A stretch of DNA of 64,000 nt, taken from positions 434,001 through 498,000 of the forward strand of contig NZ_CP019781.1 of NCBI RefSeq assembly GCF_002022505.1, written 5' to 3'. The DNA comes from Bartonella sp. WD16.2 (GTDB lineage: Bacteria > Pseudomonadota > Alphaproteobacteria > Rhizobiales > Rhizobiaceae). This document shows, piece by piece, positions 1-10,321 of the stretch. The notes below the pieces were generated by a model. That model was given only the letters and a program-made list of their open reading frames with translations, was not told the DNA's origin and did no database searches. Both the position numbers and the translations under genes were made by a program. Position 1 is the stretch's first letter. Each line of letters starts with the position of its first letter.

Positions 1-188
1 TACAGACAAAAACGGTAAATCTTATAGCGGATTGTTTCTTGTTCCTTTGTCGAAAATAGTCTAACCTTAAATTTCCGTAAGTATATAGATTGTTCAGAGG
101 TGAAGGAAAGGTAGTAAATAATCTATGAAGGACAGTTTAAAAATTATTTTTTGCATGTTTATGAATAATAAAAGATATTAAAGGCTTT

Positions 189-2075
189 ATGAAACAGAAT
201 GAAAAAGTAAAAACCGTTTTGGTAGATTCAGACCAAACTCTACGCACCCTTTATAATTTGTGGCCCTATATGTGGCCATCAGGCAGGTCTGACCTGAAGA
301 TGCGTGTGGTATGGGCAATATTTTATCTTATTTTGTCCAAACTTATTCTCATATCTGTACCGTATTTTTTTAAATATACTACAAATGCGCTTGATGTAAA
401 CTTTTTTCAGCTATTTGCAAGGCCTTCATCCATTTTGCTCGTGCCTATTATGCTGGTTTTGGCATATAATTTTGCACGCATCATTCAAGCTGGATTAAAC
501 CAGTTACGTGATTCTCTTTTTGCAACTGTTGGTCAATATGCTATTCGTCAATTATCATATAAGACTTTTGTGCATATTCATGGATTATCTTTGCGCTTCC
601 ATTTAGAGCGGCGAACTGGTGGTCTTTCTCGCGTGATTGATCGTGGTACAAAGGGAATTGAGGCTCTTGTTCGATTCTCGATTCTTAATACGGTGCCAAC
701 CATTCTAGAATTTATTTTAACAGCGTTTGTACTTTTGATAAATTATGGCTGGCATTATTTTCTTATCGTTGTTGTTATGGTTGGTTTGTATACTTGGTTT
801 ACAATCAAGGCGAGCGATTGGCGCATTGGTATTCGGGAAGAAATGAATACGGCTGATACTGAAGCAAATACACGGGCAGTTGATTCTCTTTTGAATTTTG
901 AAACAGTCAAATATTTTGGCAATGAAGCTCTAGAAGCAAGTCGATTTGATTCTTCTATGGCGGGATATGAAAAAGCTGCAACAAAAATCTGGACATCTTT
1001 AAGTTGGCTTAATTTTGGTCAAGCTCTTATTTTTGGTATTGGAATGACAATCCTGATGTTAATGTCAGCTTATGAAGTTTTACATATGACACAAACTTTA
1101 GGAGATTTTGTTTTTATTAATGCGCTTTTAATACAACTTTCTATTCCGTTGAATTTTATTGGTTCAATTTATCGTGAAGTTCGACAGAGTTTAAGTGATA
1201 TTGAAGCTATGTTTGATCTTTTAGGTGTTCAGCAGGAAATTGTTGATAAACCAGATGCTAAACCATTGGTAGTGAACAATGGTACTATTCGGTTTAATCA
1301 GGTGAAATTTTCCTATGATTCCGGTCGTTCAATTCTCAAAGATATTGATTTTGAAATTTCTGGAGGTAAAACAGTTGCAATTGTTGGGCCATCAGGCGCT
1401 GGTAAATCAACGATCTCTCGATTGCTTTTTCGATTTTATGATGTTGAATCAGGATCGATAACAATTGACGGGCAGGATATCCGTGATGTAACTCAAAAAA
1501 GTTTACGTGAAGCGATCGGTATGGTGCCGCAAGATACAGTTTTATTTAATGATACGATTGCGTATAATATTCGTTATGGGCGCCCTAGTGCAACAGATGA
1601 AGAAATGCACAAAGCTTCTGAAATGGCACAGATATTAAAATTTATTGAAATGCTTCCAGAAGGCTTTCAATCCATAGTAGGTGAACGAGGTCTTAAATTA
1701 TCTGGTGGTGAGAAACAACGCGTGGCAATTGCGCGAACACTTTTAAAAGCACCTCCACTTCTTATTTTGGATGAAGCAACTGCGGCTCTTGATACAACGA
1801 CAGAACAAGAAATTCAGCGGGCATTGGATATTATAAGCCGTGGTCGTACAACATTGATTATTGCTCATCGTCTTTCTACTGTTATTAATGCTGATGAAAT
1901 TTTGGTACTGAAAAATGGTCGTATTATTGAGAAGGGAAGTCACACCGACCTTTTGAGCAAGAAAGGTTTATATGCTTCTATGTGGAATAAGCAGCTTGAA
2001 GCTTCACAGGCTGAAGAGAAATTACGTAAAATATGTGAAGAAGATGAGCTAGGCGTTGTTAATCGTAAGAAATGA
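189..2075 (+). CDS. ATM1-family ABC exporter (membrane domain fused to ATPase)
   Basis: A 628-residue half-transporter expected to work as a homodimer in the inner membrane. The N-terminal membrane domain (about residues 40-330) has several hydrophobic spans. The C-terminal ATPase has Walker [10 protein letters not shown] (400-408), signature LSGGEKQR (504-511) and Walker B LLILDE (524-529). The membrane domain carries segments typical of the ATM1/HMT1 class, such as RRTGGLSRVIDRGTKGI (141-157) and ETVKYFGNE, which in that family line the glutathione-binding site. Family members export glutathione-linked sulfur or metal conjugates; the substrate here is inferred. The ATG is the only good start. 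No partner gene is adjacent; psd follows after about 115 bases. Confidence 0.9.
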   Translation: MKQNEKVKTVLVDSDQTLRTLYNLWPYMWPSGRSDLKMRVVWAIFYLILSKLILISVPYFFKYTTNALDVNFFQLFARPSSILLVPIMLVLAYNFARIIQAGLNQLRDSLFATVGQYAIRQLSYKTFVHIHGLSLRFHLERRTGGLSRVIDRGTKGIEALVRFSILNTVPTILEFILTAFVLLINYGWHYFLIVVVMVGLYTWFTIKASDWRIGIREEMNTADTEANTRAVDSLLNFETVKYFGNEALEASRFDSSMAGYEKAATKIWTSLSWLNFGQALIFGIGMTILMLMSAYEVLHMTQTLGDFVFINALLIQLSIPLNFIGSIYREVRQSLSDIEAMFDLLGVQQEIVDKPDAKPLVVNNGTIRFNQVKFSYDSGRSILKDIDFEISGGKTVAIVGPSGAGKSTISRLLFRFYDVESGSITIDGQDIRDVTQKSLREAIGMVPQDTVLFNDTIAYNIRYGRPSATDEEMHKASEMAQILKFIEMLPEGFQSIVGERGLKLSGGEKQRVAIARTLLKAPPLLILDEATAALDTTTEQEIQRALDIISRGRTTLIIAHRLSTVINADEILVLKNGRIIEKGSHTDLLSKKGLYASMWNKQLEASQAEEKLRKICEEDELGVVNRKK

Positions 2076-2189
2076 TCTACATGGAAATCATATCTGGTTT
2101 TATATAAAGTAATTGATTAAATATACAAAAGATGAGAGGGGAAAATAGAAGTTTATTTATTGTTCAATCATTCGTGAATAGGAAATTAT

Positions 2190-2888
2190 ATGCGTATTGT
2201 TCAATCTATCTGTAATAGTTTTGTCCCAATTCATAAAGAAGGTTATCCTTTTATTATAGCATTTTTTGTTGTTTCACTCGTTCTTGGTTGGATATGGAGC
2301 CCGTTGTTTTGGTGTGGTCTTATTTTAACCGTGTGGTGTATATATTTTTTTCGTGATCCAGAACGTGTCACGCCTATAAATTCAAATTGGATTGTCTCTC
2401 CTGCTGATGGTCGTATTTCGTGTATTGAATCATGTGTTCCCCCTGAAGAGTTAGGATTGGGGAGCGATGAAATGGTATGTGTTTCTGTGTTTATGGATCT
2501 TTTTTCATGTCATGTAAATCGTATTCCTATGAGCGGTACAATAGAATCTATTGTTTATCATCCGGGTAAGTTTGTGAATGCTGAGCTTGATAAAGCCAGT
2601 CGATTGAACGAACGTAATGGGGTGGTGATTGACAGTGAACACGGCAAAATTGGTGTTGTACAGATAGCAGGGTTGATTGCACGTCGAATTGTTTGTTGGT
2701 CTCAAAAAGATGATGCCGTTATTGCTGGGCAACGTTTTGGATTGATACGTTTTGGTTCTCGTCTTGATGTTTATATGCCTTCTGAAATAAAATTGCGCAT
2801 TGCTGTTGGTCAGGTAGCAATTGCTGGAGAAACAGTCTTAGGTTCTTTTGATGATGCTACTGCGATAACTGACTTTAGACGTGATTAG
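2190..2888 (+). CDS. psd: Phosphatidylserine decarboxylase proenzyme
   Basis: A 232-residue short-type (PSD-A) proenzyme that converts phosphatidylserine to phosphatidylethanolamine. Two membrane spans lie at about residues 20-52. They are followed by SPADGRI (70-76), the conserved [11 protein letters not shown] segment (103-113) and the self-cleavage site FGSR (188-191), where Ser190 would become the pyruvoyl group. It is followed after only 8 bases by pssA, which makes its substrate, so the two are surely one transcription unit. Length and motifs are complete. Confidence 0.95.
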   Translation: MRIVQSICNSFVPIHKEGYPFIIAFFVVSLVLGWIWSPLFWCGLILTVWCIYFFRDPERVTPINSNWIVSPADGRISCIESCVPPEELGLGSDEMVCVSVFMDLFSCHVNRIPMSGTIESIVYHPGKFVNAELDKASRLNERNGVVIDSEHGKIGVVQIAGLIARRIVCWSQKDDAVIAGQRFGLIRFGSRLDVYMPSEIKLRIAVGQVAIAGETVLGSFDDATAITDFRRD

Positions 2889-2896
2889 GATGAGTC

Positions 2897-3736
2897 ATGA
2901 AAATTTTTTCGCTATTTTCTTCATTTGATCCTGAAGAGCAACGTGGCGATATTACGCATCGGTTACGTTCACCTATGCCGATGCGGTTTGTTATTCCTAA
3001 TATTATTACTATTTTAGCGATTTGTGCAGGGATAAGCGGTATCCGTTTAGCTTTTGAGCATCACTATGAGTCAGCTATTTTAATGGTGCTTTTGGCAGCA
3101 GTTTTAGATGGAGCTGATGGTCGTGTTGCACGTTTGATGGATGGCAGTTCATCTTTTGGAGCACAGATGGATTCACTTGCTGATGTTATTAATTTTGGTG
3201 TTGCTCCTGCTCTTGTTATTTATTCTTTTATTCTTGCTCAGGTTCATCAAGTAGGCTGGGTTGCAGCGCTTGTGTATTGTGTTGCTTGTTGTTTGCGGTT
3301 AGCTCGTTTTAATGCCACATTAGATAATGCTGATATACCAAGATGGCAGAGGAATTATTTTGTTGGTGTTCCTGCACCAGCAGGGGCATTATTGCTTTTA
3401 TTACCTGTTTATTTAGGGGCTCTTGGTTTGATACCCAATAGAGGTTGGGCTTTATTTTTTAGCTTGTATACTGTGATTGTCGCTTTTCTTTTAGTGAGCC
3501 GCTTACCGGTATGGAATGCAAAAGAAATTGGTCAAAAATTAAGGCGCGATATTGTTGTACCATGTATGCTGGTCATTGTTATTTATGTTGGTTTTCTTGC
3601 AACTTACACATGGTATACTTTATTGATAACGGCTGTTGGTTATATGATTTTTCTACCTTGTAGTGCTTTGGCATATAATAAACGAGCTGCTTTAGAAGCG
3701 AAGAAGATGAGTGTTCAAACTGTCCAGGAATCATAA
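2897..3736 (+). CDS. pssA: CDP-diacylglycerol--serine O-phosphatidyltransferase
   Basis: A 279-residue integral membrane enzyme that makes phosphatidylserine from CDP-diacylglycerol and serine. The CDP-alcohol phosphotransferase motif is complete: DG at 71-72, AR at 78-79, G88, D92 and D96, within a protein of about eight hydrophobic spans. Paired with psd just upstream it supplies the whole route to phosphatidylethanolamine. The gene ends 65 bases before the stop of the convergent SDR gene. Confidence 0.95.
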   Translation: MKIFSLFSSFDPEEQRGDITHRLRSPMPMRFVIPNIITILAICAGISGIRLAFEHHYESAILMVLLAAVLDGADGRVARLMDGSSSFGAQMDSLADVINFGVAPALVIYSFILAQVHQVGWVAALVYCVACCLRLARFNATLDNADIPRWQRNYFVGVPAPAGALLLLLPVYLGALGLIPNRGWALFFSLYTVIVAFLLVSRLPVWNAKEIGQKLRRDIVVPCMLVIVIYVGFLATYTWYTLLITAVGYMIFLPCSALAYNKRAALEAKKMSVQTVQES

Positions 3737-3801
3737 GATTTTATTTGGTTTTAAGAAGCAGAGTAAAATTATAGAAGTTTAGTTCGATATATAAACTGTT
3801 A

Positions 3802-4551
3802 TCAATGAGGTGTATGATAGTTTATGAATTGATTTTTACGGACATCAAAAAGCCTACCTGTTTCTTTTAAATAAGGTGAAGATAAATGTACTATTTTGGC
3901 AGCAACCTCTTGGGGAGAGGGTAAGGTCTGAGGATCTTCATTAGGCATGGCTTTTGCTCGCATTGCAGTGCGTGTTGCACCTGGGTTAACGCAATTAACT
4001 TTGATTGGTGTTTCTTTAAGTTCTTCTGCCCAGCAACGAGCAATAATTTCTAAAGCAGCTTTAGAGGCTGCATAAGGTCCCCAGAGAGCGCGTACACAGT
4101 GAGCAACACTTGATGATAAAAAAATAGCACGTCCAGCGTCAGATTTGCGTAATAAAGGTTCAACTGCTTTCATTAAACGCCATTGATTGATGAGATTCAC
4201 TTGAAACACTTCTTCAAATACTTTATTTTCAATGCGGGCTATTGGTGAAAGAACTCCAAGAATTCCTGCATTTACAACCATAATATCAAGTTTTTTCCAG
4301 TGTTCAGCAATTGAAATATTTAGAGTATCAATGACTTGTGTATTATGTAAATCAAGTGGTACAAGCGTTGTGGAGGAACCTTTTTCTTGGATTTGGGTAT
4401 CAAGCATGGTTAAATCACTAATTGTTCGTGCAAGGGCTATAATATGAGCCCCCCGTGCTGCTAGCTCTAATGCCAAATGATATCCAATTCCTCTGGAAGC
4501 ACCTGTAACCAGTGCAACACGTCCAGAAAGATTAAAATCAGATTTCTTCAT
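3802..4551 (-). CDS. SDR-family NAD(P)-dependent oxidoreductase
   Basis: A 249-residue classical short-chain dehydrogenase. It has the cofactor loop TGASRGIG (16-23), NAG (94-96), a catalytic serine within LSSSV (145-149), and Tyr160 and Lys164 of the YxxxK pair. The substrate cannot be told from sequence. It starts 2 bases after the purF stop on the same strand and is therefore the last gene of the dnaB-radA-cvpA-purF run; the same adjacency to purF is common in Rhizobiales. It is distinct from the true fabG in this window, which sits in the fatty-acid cluster. Confidence 0.85.
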   Translation of the reverse strand: MKKSDFNLSGRVALVTGASRGIGYHLALELAARGAHIIALARTISDLTMLDTQIQEKGSSTTLVPLDLHNTQVIDTLNISIAEHWKKLDIMVVNAGILGVLSPIARIENKVFEEVFQVNLINQWRLMKAVEPLLRKSDAGRAIFLSSSVAHCVRALWGPYAASKAALEIIARCWAEELKETPIKVNCVNPGATRTAMRAKAMPNEDPQTLPSPQEVAAKIVHLSSPYLKETGRLFDVRKNQFINYHTPH

Positions 4552-4553
4552 TA

Positions 4554-6047
4554 TTAATTTCTTGTTTTCAGGACAGATAATTTATGAACTTTTGGAATAC
4601 TTTTTTGATCGGTAAGATGTGTGGGATAGTGGCCAGTAAAATAATGATCAGTAAATTGAGGAGCAGAGTTATTTCGTTTTTCTCCTATAATAGCGAGATA
4701 AAGACCATCAGTTGATAGAAATTCTAATGAATCAGCTCCAATGAAATTACACATAGATTTTAAATCTGGGTATTTATTAGCTAAAAGATCTTCAATTTTA
4801 GGTGTATCGATTCCATAAAAATCGGGATAAAAAATCATTGGACTGGAAATGCGCATATGAACTTCTTTTGCTCCTGCGTCGCGAAGCATTCGTACGATTT
4901 TAGTAGATGTTGTTCCACGCACAATAGAATCATCTACTAAAATGACACGTTTTCCTTCAATAATAGAGCGGTTGGCAGAATGTTTTAATTTCACGCCAAA
5001 AGCACGAATTTGTTGAGTTGGTTCAATAAAGGTGCGGCCCACATAATGGTTGCGAATAATGCCAAGTTCAAAAGGAATACCAATTTTTTGTGCATAGCCA
5101 ATTGCAGCAGGTGTTCCCCCATCAGGGACGGGGACAACAACATCACCCTCACACGGTGCTTCTTGAGCCAATTGGATACCCATATTTTTACGAACTGCAT
5201 AAACACTACGCCCTCCAACGATTGAATCGGGTCGAGCGAAATAGACATATTCAAAAAGGCAAAGTTTTTCTGGTTTTTCTATTTCTGGTTTAATAATTTT
5301 TGTAGTAATTTCACCATTATCTTGTATTTCACATATGATGATTTCACCATTTTTGACATCACGAATGTATTTTGCTCCAATGATATCAAGTGCACAGGTC
5401 TCTGAACAAAAGATTGGTTTACCGTCAAGTTCACCTAGAACAAGTGGCCGAATACCTATTGGGTCACGTGCAGCAATAAGTTTGGTACGTGTTAGCGCTA
5501 ACATGGCATATCCACCTTCCACTTGGCGAATGGCATCAACAAAACGATCGGATGATGACTCATGACGTGAGCGGGCAATAAGGTGGAGAAAGACTTCCGA
5601 ATCTGAAGTTGATTGACATATAGCACCAGAGGCAATTAATTCATGGCGTAATGTAAGACCATTTGTTAAATTACCATTATGTGCAATAGCAATACCTCCG
5701 ACTTTTAATTCAGCAAATAGAGGTTGTACATTGCGTAACGCTATTTCTCCCGTTGTTGAATAACGAGTATGTCCAATAGCACGATCTCCAGGCAAACGGG
5801 CAAGTGTTGCAGGGTTTGTGTAGTGATCTCCAACAAGGCCTAGGTGTTTTTCTTGATGAAACATTTTGTTGTGATAAGAAACAATTCCAGCAGCTTCTTG
5901 CCCACGGTGTTGTAGTGCATGGAGGCCAAGAGCTGTTAGTGTTGCTGCATCTTTGTGTCCAAGGATACCAAATACTCCACATTCTTCATGAAGGGTATCA
6001 TCATCAAATAAGGGTTCTTGATAAGGAATATTAATTTTCGTCATCAT
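4554..6047 (-). CDS. purF: Amidophosphoribosyltransferase
   Basis: First committed enzyme of purine synthesis: PRPP plus glutamine gives phosphoribosylamine. The 497-residue protein begins with a short propeptide ending HEE before Cys23 (CGVFGI), the N-terminal nucleophile of the glutaminase domain, so maturation by cleavage before Cys23 is expected. The C-terminal half is the phosphoribosyltransferase domain, with the PRPP loop VILVDDSIVRGTTS. The two first codons are both ATG, so the start could be one residue later. It lies downstream of cvpA, as in many proteobacteria. Confidence 0.95.
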   Translation of the reverse strand: MMTKINIPYQEPLFDDDTLHEECGVFGILGHKDAATLTALGLHALQHRGQEAAGIVSYHNKMFHQEKHLGLVGDHYTNPATLARLPGDRAIGHTRYSTTGEIALRNVQPLFAELKVGGIAIAHNGNLTNGLTLRHELIASGAICQSTSDSEVFLHLIARSRHESSSDRFVDAIRQVEGGYAMLALTRTKLIAARDPIGIRPLVLGELDGKPIFCSETCALDIIGAKYIRDVKNGEIIICEIQDNGEITTKIIKPEIEKPEKLCLFEYVYFARPDSIVGGRSVYAVRKNMGIQLAQEAPCEGDVVVPVPDGGTPAAIGYAQKIGIPFELGIIRNHYVGRTFIEPTQQIRAFGVKLKHSANRSIIEGKRVILVDDSIVRGTTSTKIVRMLRDAGAKEVHMRISSPMIFYPDFYGIDTPKIEDLLANKYPDLKSMCNFIGADSLEFLSTDGLYLAIIGEKRNNSAPQFTDHYFTGHYPTHLTDQKSIPKVHKLSVLKTRN

Positions 6048-6164
6048 ATTACTTTCAGTAATGATGTTAAATGATTAATATTACACATACTACACATTAT
6101 TTAAGACCAGTTCTCAAATAAAAACTATAATTCATTCTGCAGAGATATGTTTTGGTTAGTATTT

Positions 6165-6707
6165 TCAAAATCTGGCGGACAAGTCATCTTTGTTAAAGAG
6201 CTTCTCCAGTTTTTCGAGGGCATAATCGGGATTTTTAGGCAACAATTCCCAAATTTGTTGGCTTAATGAATCCAACATAGGCTTTGTTTTTGCATCTTTC
6301 AGCCAATCAGATTGTTGTTCGGGTTTAATAAGCGCATTAATAAGTAAAATGCCAATAACTGTGATTAATAAACCGCGAAATGCTCCAAAGATAAAACCAA
6401 TGGTGCGGTCAAGTTTACCGATTCGACTATCAATGATAAAGTCAGAGATTTTCATTGTAATGATAGAAATAATAATTAAAGCAATAATAAAAATCGTAAT
6501 CAATGTAGCTATTAATGCGACTGTTTCATTAGAGAGATATTGTTCAACAAAAGGCAATACAGGCTTAAATAAAAACAGTGTGATAACGGCTGAAATTACC
6601 CAAGAAAGCAATGATAAAACTTCGCGGGAAAAACCTCGGAGCATGGCTAGAAAAGAAGAAAACAGGATGATTGCAATGACAATGCCATCAAGAACTGTTA
6701 AACTCAT
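6165..6707 (-). CDS. cvpA: CvpA family membrane protein
   Basis: A 180-residue protein with about four hydrophobic segments in its first 130 residues and a polar C-terminal tail, matching the colicin V production protein family. Its molecular role is not firmly known; it is associated with envelope homeostasis and is very often next to purF, as here, 117 bases upstream. A well placed Shine-Dalgarno sequence (AGGAGAAA) precedes the ATG. Confidence 0.88.
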   Translation of the reverse strand: MSLTVLDGIVIAIILFSSFLAMLRGFSREVLSLLSWVISAVITLFLFKPVLPFVEQYLSNETVALIATLITIFIIALIIISIITMKISDFIIDSRIGKLDRTIGFIFGAFRGLLITVIGILLINALIKPEQQSDWLKDAKTKPMLDSLSQQIWELLPKNPDYALEKLEKLFNKDDLSARF

Positions 6708-6859
6708 TTGTTTTCTCCTTAGTATAGGTTATAAAAATTACGTTCTATTTTAATCAGTATAGAAGTATGTAAAACGTTTCCTGTTATGCCAGTTTCTATT
6801 TTATAGCAAGGTCCTTTTGTATTTTATAGAGTTAATTCTATTTATTATTTGTATGACAG

Positions 6860-8236
6860 TCATTTTTTACTTGCAACAATAGTGGCAACAAATTCAGAAA
6901 GGTCAGAAAATGTTTTTTGTTGAAAGGTTGCGGATTTTATCATTTTGGTTATTGTTACAGGCTGAGCAGAACCTTGAAAGCCGAGTTTTTGAGCTTCTTT
7001 GACACGTTGTTCTGAATGAGTAACAGCACGAATTGTTCCTGAAAGGCTAACTTCACCAAAATATACATAATGGGTTGGAAGAGGAATGTTTACAAGAGAG
7101 GATACCAAAGCTGCTGCGACGGTTAAGTCAGCTGCTGGTTCTGATATTTTGTAACCACCTGCAACATTAAGGTAGACATCATGTTGTCCAAAACGAACGC
7201 CGCAGTGAGCTTCTAATACAGCAAGGATCATTGAAAGACGATTCCCATCCCATCCTAAAACAGCACGCCGTGGTGTACCAAGTGAAGAGGGGGCAACAAG
7301 AGCTTGAATTTCTACTAATATAGGGCGTGTTCCTTCCATTCCTGCAAAGACAGCAGCTCCTGGAGCTTTTTCATTACGTTCACCTAAAAATAGTTCGGAT
7401 GGATTGGTGACTTCTTTTAAACCTTTGTCAGACATTTCAAAAACACCAATTTCATCGGTTGGTCCGAAGCGATTTTTTACAGTTCTAAGAATACGATAAC
7501 GATGACTGTTCTCTCCTTCAAAATAGAGAACACCATCAACCATGTGTTCAACAACACGAGGGCCAGCAATTTGCCCATCTTTTGTAACATGTCCAACGAG
7601 AACGACGGCTGCCCCTGTTTTTTTAGCAAAGCGTATGATTGCTTGGGCACTAACGCGTACTTGTGTTACACTTCCGGGGGCTGAATCGGCTGCATCTGAC
7701 CATAGAGTTTGAATTGAATCAATAATGACTAAATCAAGTTTTTTATGCGCATTTAAAGTTGTTAAAATATCTTCAACATTAGTTTCTGCTGCGAGTTTAA
7801 CTGTTGTATCATCTGCACCAAGTCGGTGTGCACGTAAACGGATTTGTGCAGCAGCTTCTTCACCTGAGACGTAAATAACATTATATCCCTTTCGCGATAA
7901 TGCGGCTGCCGTTTGTGTAAGCAATGTTGATTTACCAATACCTGGATCACCACCAACAAGTAATGCTGATCCGCGAACAAAGCCACCACCGGTTACACGA
8001 TCAAGTTCAGAAATGCCAGAATGAATACGTGGAGCATCTTCAAGATCTCCAGAAAGAGAAGTTAATGTTATGATACGTCCTTGACGAATATTTTGCGTTG
8101 GGCCGCTGCCAATGCCACTGTTCGTACCTTCTTCAATAAGAGAGTTCCATTCTCCACAAGAATCACATTTACCAGCCCAGCGTGAGTAGACAGTATTACA
8201 ATTTTGACAGATAAATTGAGTACGATTGCGTGCCAT
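6860..8236 (-). CDS. radA: DNA repair protein RadA
   Basis: A 458-residue RecA-like protein that helps process recombination intermediates (branch migration). It has the N-terminal four-cysteine zinc finger (Cys10, Cys13, Cys24, Cys27), Walker A GGDPGIGKST (95-104), the family-specific KNRFG motif about halfway along, and a C-terminal Lon-like domain. It starts 6 bases after the dnaB stop, so it is probably co-transcribed with the replicative helicase. In some Rhizobiales an alanine racemase gene separates the two; none is present here. Confidence 0.96.
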   Translation of the reverse strand: MARNRTQFICQNCNTVYSRWAGKCDSCGEWNSLIEEGTNSGIGSGPTQNIRQGRIITLTSLSGDLEDAPRIHSGISELDRVTGGGFVRGSALLVGGDPGIGKSTLLTQTAAALSRKGYNVIYVSGEEAAAQIRLRAHRLGADDTTVKLAAETNVEDILTTLNAHKKLDLVIIDSIQTLWSDAADSAPGSVTQVRVSAQAIIRFAKKTGAAVVLVGHVTKDGQIAGPRVVEHMVDGVLYFEGENSHRYRILRTVKNRFGPTDEIGVFEMSDKGLKEVTNPSELFLGERNEKAPGAAVFAGMEGTRPILVEIQALVAPSSLGTPRRAVLGWDGNRLSMILAVLEAHCGVRFGQHDVYLNVAGGYKISEPAADLTVAAALVSSLVNIPLPTHYVYFGEVSLSGTIRAVTHSEQRVKEAQKLGFQGSAQPVTITKMIKSATFQQKTFSDLSEFVATIVASKK

Positions 8237-8242
8237 AATAGT

Positions 8243-9745
8243 TTAATTACGTTGTTCTGGAAGATAATCACTTTCTGCCAGGTCGCTAAAGCGTGTAAAT
8301 TCTGACTGAAAAGCAAGATGAGCTGTTCCTGTTGGTCCGTGTCGTTGTTTTGCTATAAGAATATCAGCTATTCCGAAAACTTTTTCCATTTCAGCTTGCC
8401 ATTTTACATATTCAGGAGTTCCTTCTTTAGGTTCTTCATTTTTGAGATAATATTCTTCACGATACACAAAAAGAACAACATCCGCATCTTGTTCAATCGA
8501 GCCAGATTCACGTAAATCTGATAATTGTGGGCGTTTATCAGTTCGGTTTTCAACTTGGCGTGAAAGTTGTGAAAGGGCGATAATAGGAACATTAAGCTCT
8601 TTAGCTAAGGCTTTGAGTCCTGTAGTGATTTCTGTAATTTCTTGAACGCGATTTTCAGATGAACGTTTTGAATTGCTTGTCATTAACTGTATATAATCAA
8701 TAATCAATACGTCCAAACCGTGTTGTCTCTTCAGGCGACGTGCACGTGCAGACAATTGAGTAAGCGATATACCCCCAGTTTGGTCAATGTAAAGTGGCGC
8801 TTTTTGGAGGCGACGCGTTGCATTCACTAGTTTTTCAAATTGTTCTTCTGAAATATTACCACGCCGAATTTCAGAAGAAGATATTTCTGTTTGTTCAGAA
8901 ATAATACGCGTTGCAAGTTGTTCTGATGACATTTCAAGTGAGAAGAATCCAACGATGCCTCCCTCATTTTCTTGTGATGAATTATTCATTTTAGCATCAT
9001 GATTATAAGCGTCGGCAATATTAAAGGCTATATTAGTTGCAAGAGAAGTTTTACCCATACCGGGTCGCCCAGCTAGGATAATCAAATCAGAAGGTTGCAA
9101 TCCTCCCATTTTTTCATCAAGTTTTTTTAGATGGGTAGCTATACCCGATAGATGCGAGGACCGTTTTTTGGCAGCGGATGCCATATCAATAGCTTTTTGG
9201 ATAGCATCATTAAAACTTTCAAATCCACCACCATATTTCCCTGTTTCTGCCAATTGAAATAAATTACGTTCGACAATCTCAATTTGTTGGGTTGGTGTAA
9301 GCTCAACGGGAGCGTCAAAAGCTGTATTTACAACTTGATTGCCAATATCAATTAAGGATCGTCGGATAAAAAGATCATAAATTACTCGTCCATAATCTTC
9401 AGCATTAATGATGGTAACTGCTTCTTTGGCTAAACGAATAACATAATTGAATACAGTAATATCTCCAATTTTTTCTTCAGCTGGAATAAAAGGTTTAATG
9501 GTGACAGGATTTGCGAGTTTTCCTTTTTTAATGATTTGTGATAAAATATCAAAAATTTTTTGGTGCAATATTTCAAAAAAATGTTCTGGTTTTAAAAAAT
9601 CTGACACACAATCAAGTGCATCATTGTTAATGAGAATAGCACCAAGGAGTGCTTGTTCAGCTTCAATATTATGTGGTAGTTGCCGGAAAGAAGAAGTCTC
9701 TTCTTTATGCAAAGGGTTGAAATTAAGGATACTTGTTTCTTCCAT
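8243..9745 (-). CDS. dnaB: Replicative DNA helicase
   Basis: A 500-residue hexameric 5'-3' helicase. The N-terminal helical domain (about 20-150) interacts with primase and the loader. The C-terminal RecA-fold domain has Walker A GRPGMGKTS (226-234), Walker B LDVLIIDYIQLM and the conserved DLRESGSIEQDADVV segment. Length is normal and no intein is present. The upstream 676-bp gap holds the promoter and a candidate small RNA on the other strand. Confidence 0.97.
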   Translation of the reverse strand: MEETSILNFNPLHKEETSSFRQLPHNIEAEQALLGAILINNDALDCVSDFLKPEHFFEILHQKIFDILSQIIKKGKLANPVTIKPFIPAEEKIGDITVFNYVIRLAKEAVTIINAEDYGRVIYDLFIRRSLIDIGNQVVNTAFDAPVELTPTQQIEIVERNLFQLAETGKYGGGFESFNDAIQKAIDMASAAKKRSSHLSGIATHLKKLDEKMGGLQPSDLIILAGRPGMGKTSLATNIAFNIADAYNHDAKMNNSSQENEGGIVGFFSLEMSSEQLATRIISEQTEISSSEIRRGNISEEQFEKLVNATRRLQKAPLYIDQTGGISLTQLSARARRLKRQHGLDVLIIDYIQLMTSNSKRSSENRVQEITEITTGLKALAKELNVPIIALSQLSRQVENRTDKRPQLSDLRESGSIEQDADVVLFVYREEYYLKNEEPKEGTPEYVKWQAEMEKVFGIADILIAKQRHGPTGTAHLAFQSEFTRFSDLAESDYLPEQRN

Positions 9746-10187
9746 TAAGTTTTTTCCACTAAGATTTTAAGTTTAGTCATCTTAGACAAGGCGATTGAAT
9801 GCTGTACATTAAAAGAACAGAATTGCAAATTTCTACTTTTAATTAAAGCCATATTTTTAATTTTTAATGATACTTTTTTTAACAAATCAATTGCTTATAA
9901 TATTGCAGTTTATATTTTTTGTATTTTATGGTTTATAATTGCAATTATTTCAGGCAAAATATCAGAAACTATTTTTTATATAATATGGGTAAGAAAGATT
10001 GCAATTTGTATACAAATTATTTGAATTTGAAAAAACGCATTTTTATCAGAGAAAAAGAGCATTTTCAGAGATTATAAAAAGGTGTTATATAAAATACAAA
10101 CGGATACTCTACAGAAATTTTTCTTTCTCCCAGAATGTTTAAAAAGTATGGAACTATGTTTTAAATATTTTTAGTATAGTCTCAAAA

Positions 10188-10206
10188 TTATTATCAATGA
10201 TAATAA
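10188..10206. promoter_or_regulatory. Perfect 19-bp palindrome, Fur-box-like operator
   Basis: TTATTATCAATGATAATAA has two exact 9-base arms around a single central A. Sequence and size resemble a Fur-family iron box (GATAAT-type half sites). It lies just downstream of a possible -10 hexamer TATAGT (10175-10180), where a bound repressor would block initiation. The identity of the binding protein is inferred only. Confidence 0.45.
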
Positions 10207-10321
10207 GCTTACTTTTCTCTATAATTTCCTTAATAAGAATAGCTTCAGATAAAGTGGGGGGATATAATTATTTTCTCCTCAATATATTTTAGTTGGAATA
10301 TAATATTATGATATCATTGTA

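Noticed and set aside
6349..6753. 134-codon + strand frame opposite cvpA
   Set aside because: A shadow of the Ile/Val-rich cvpA gene on the other strand; its sequence has no protein-like motifs.
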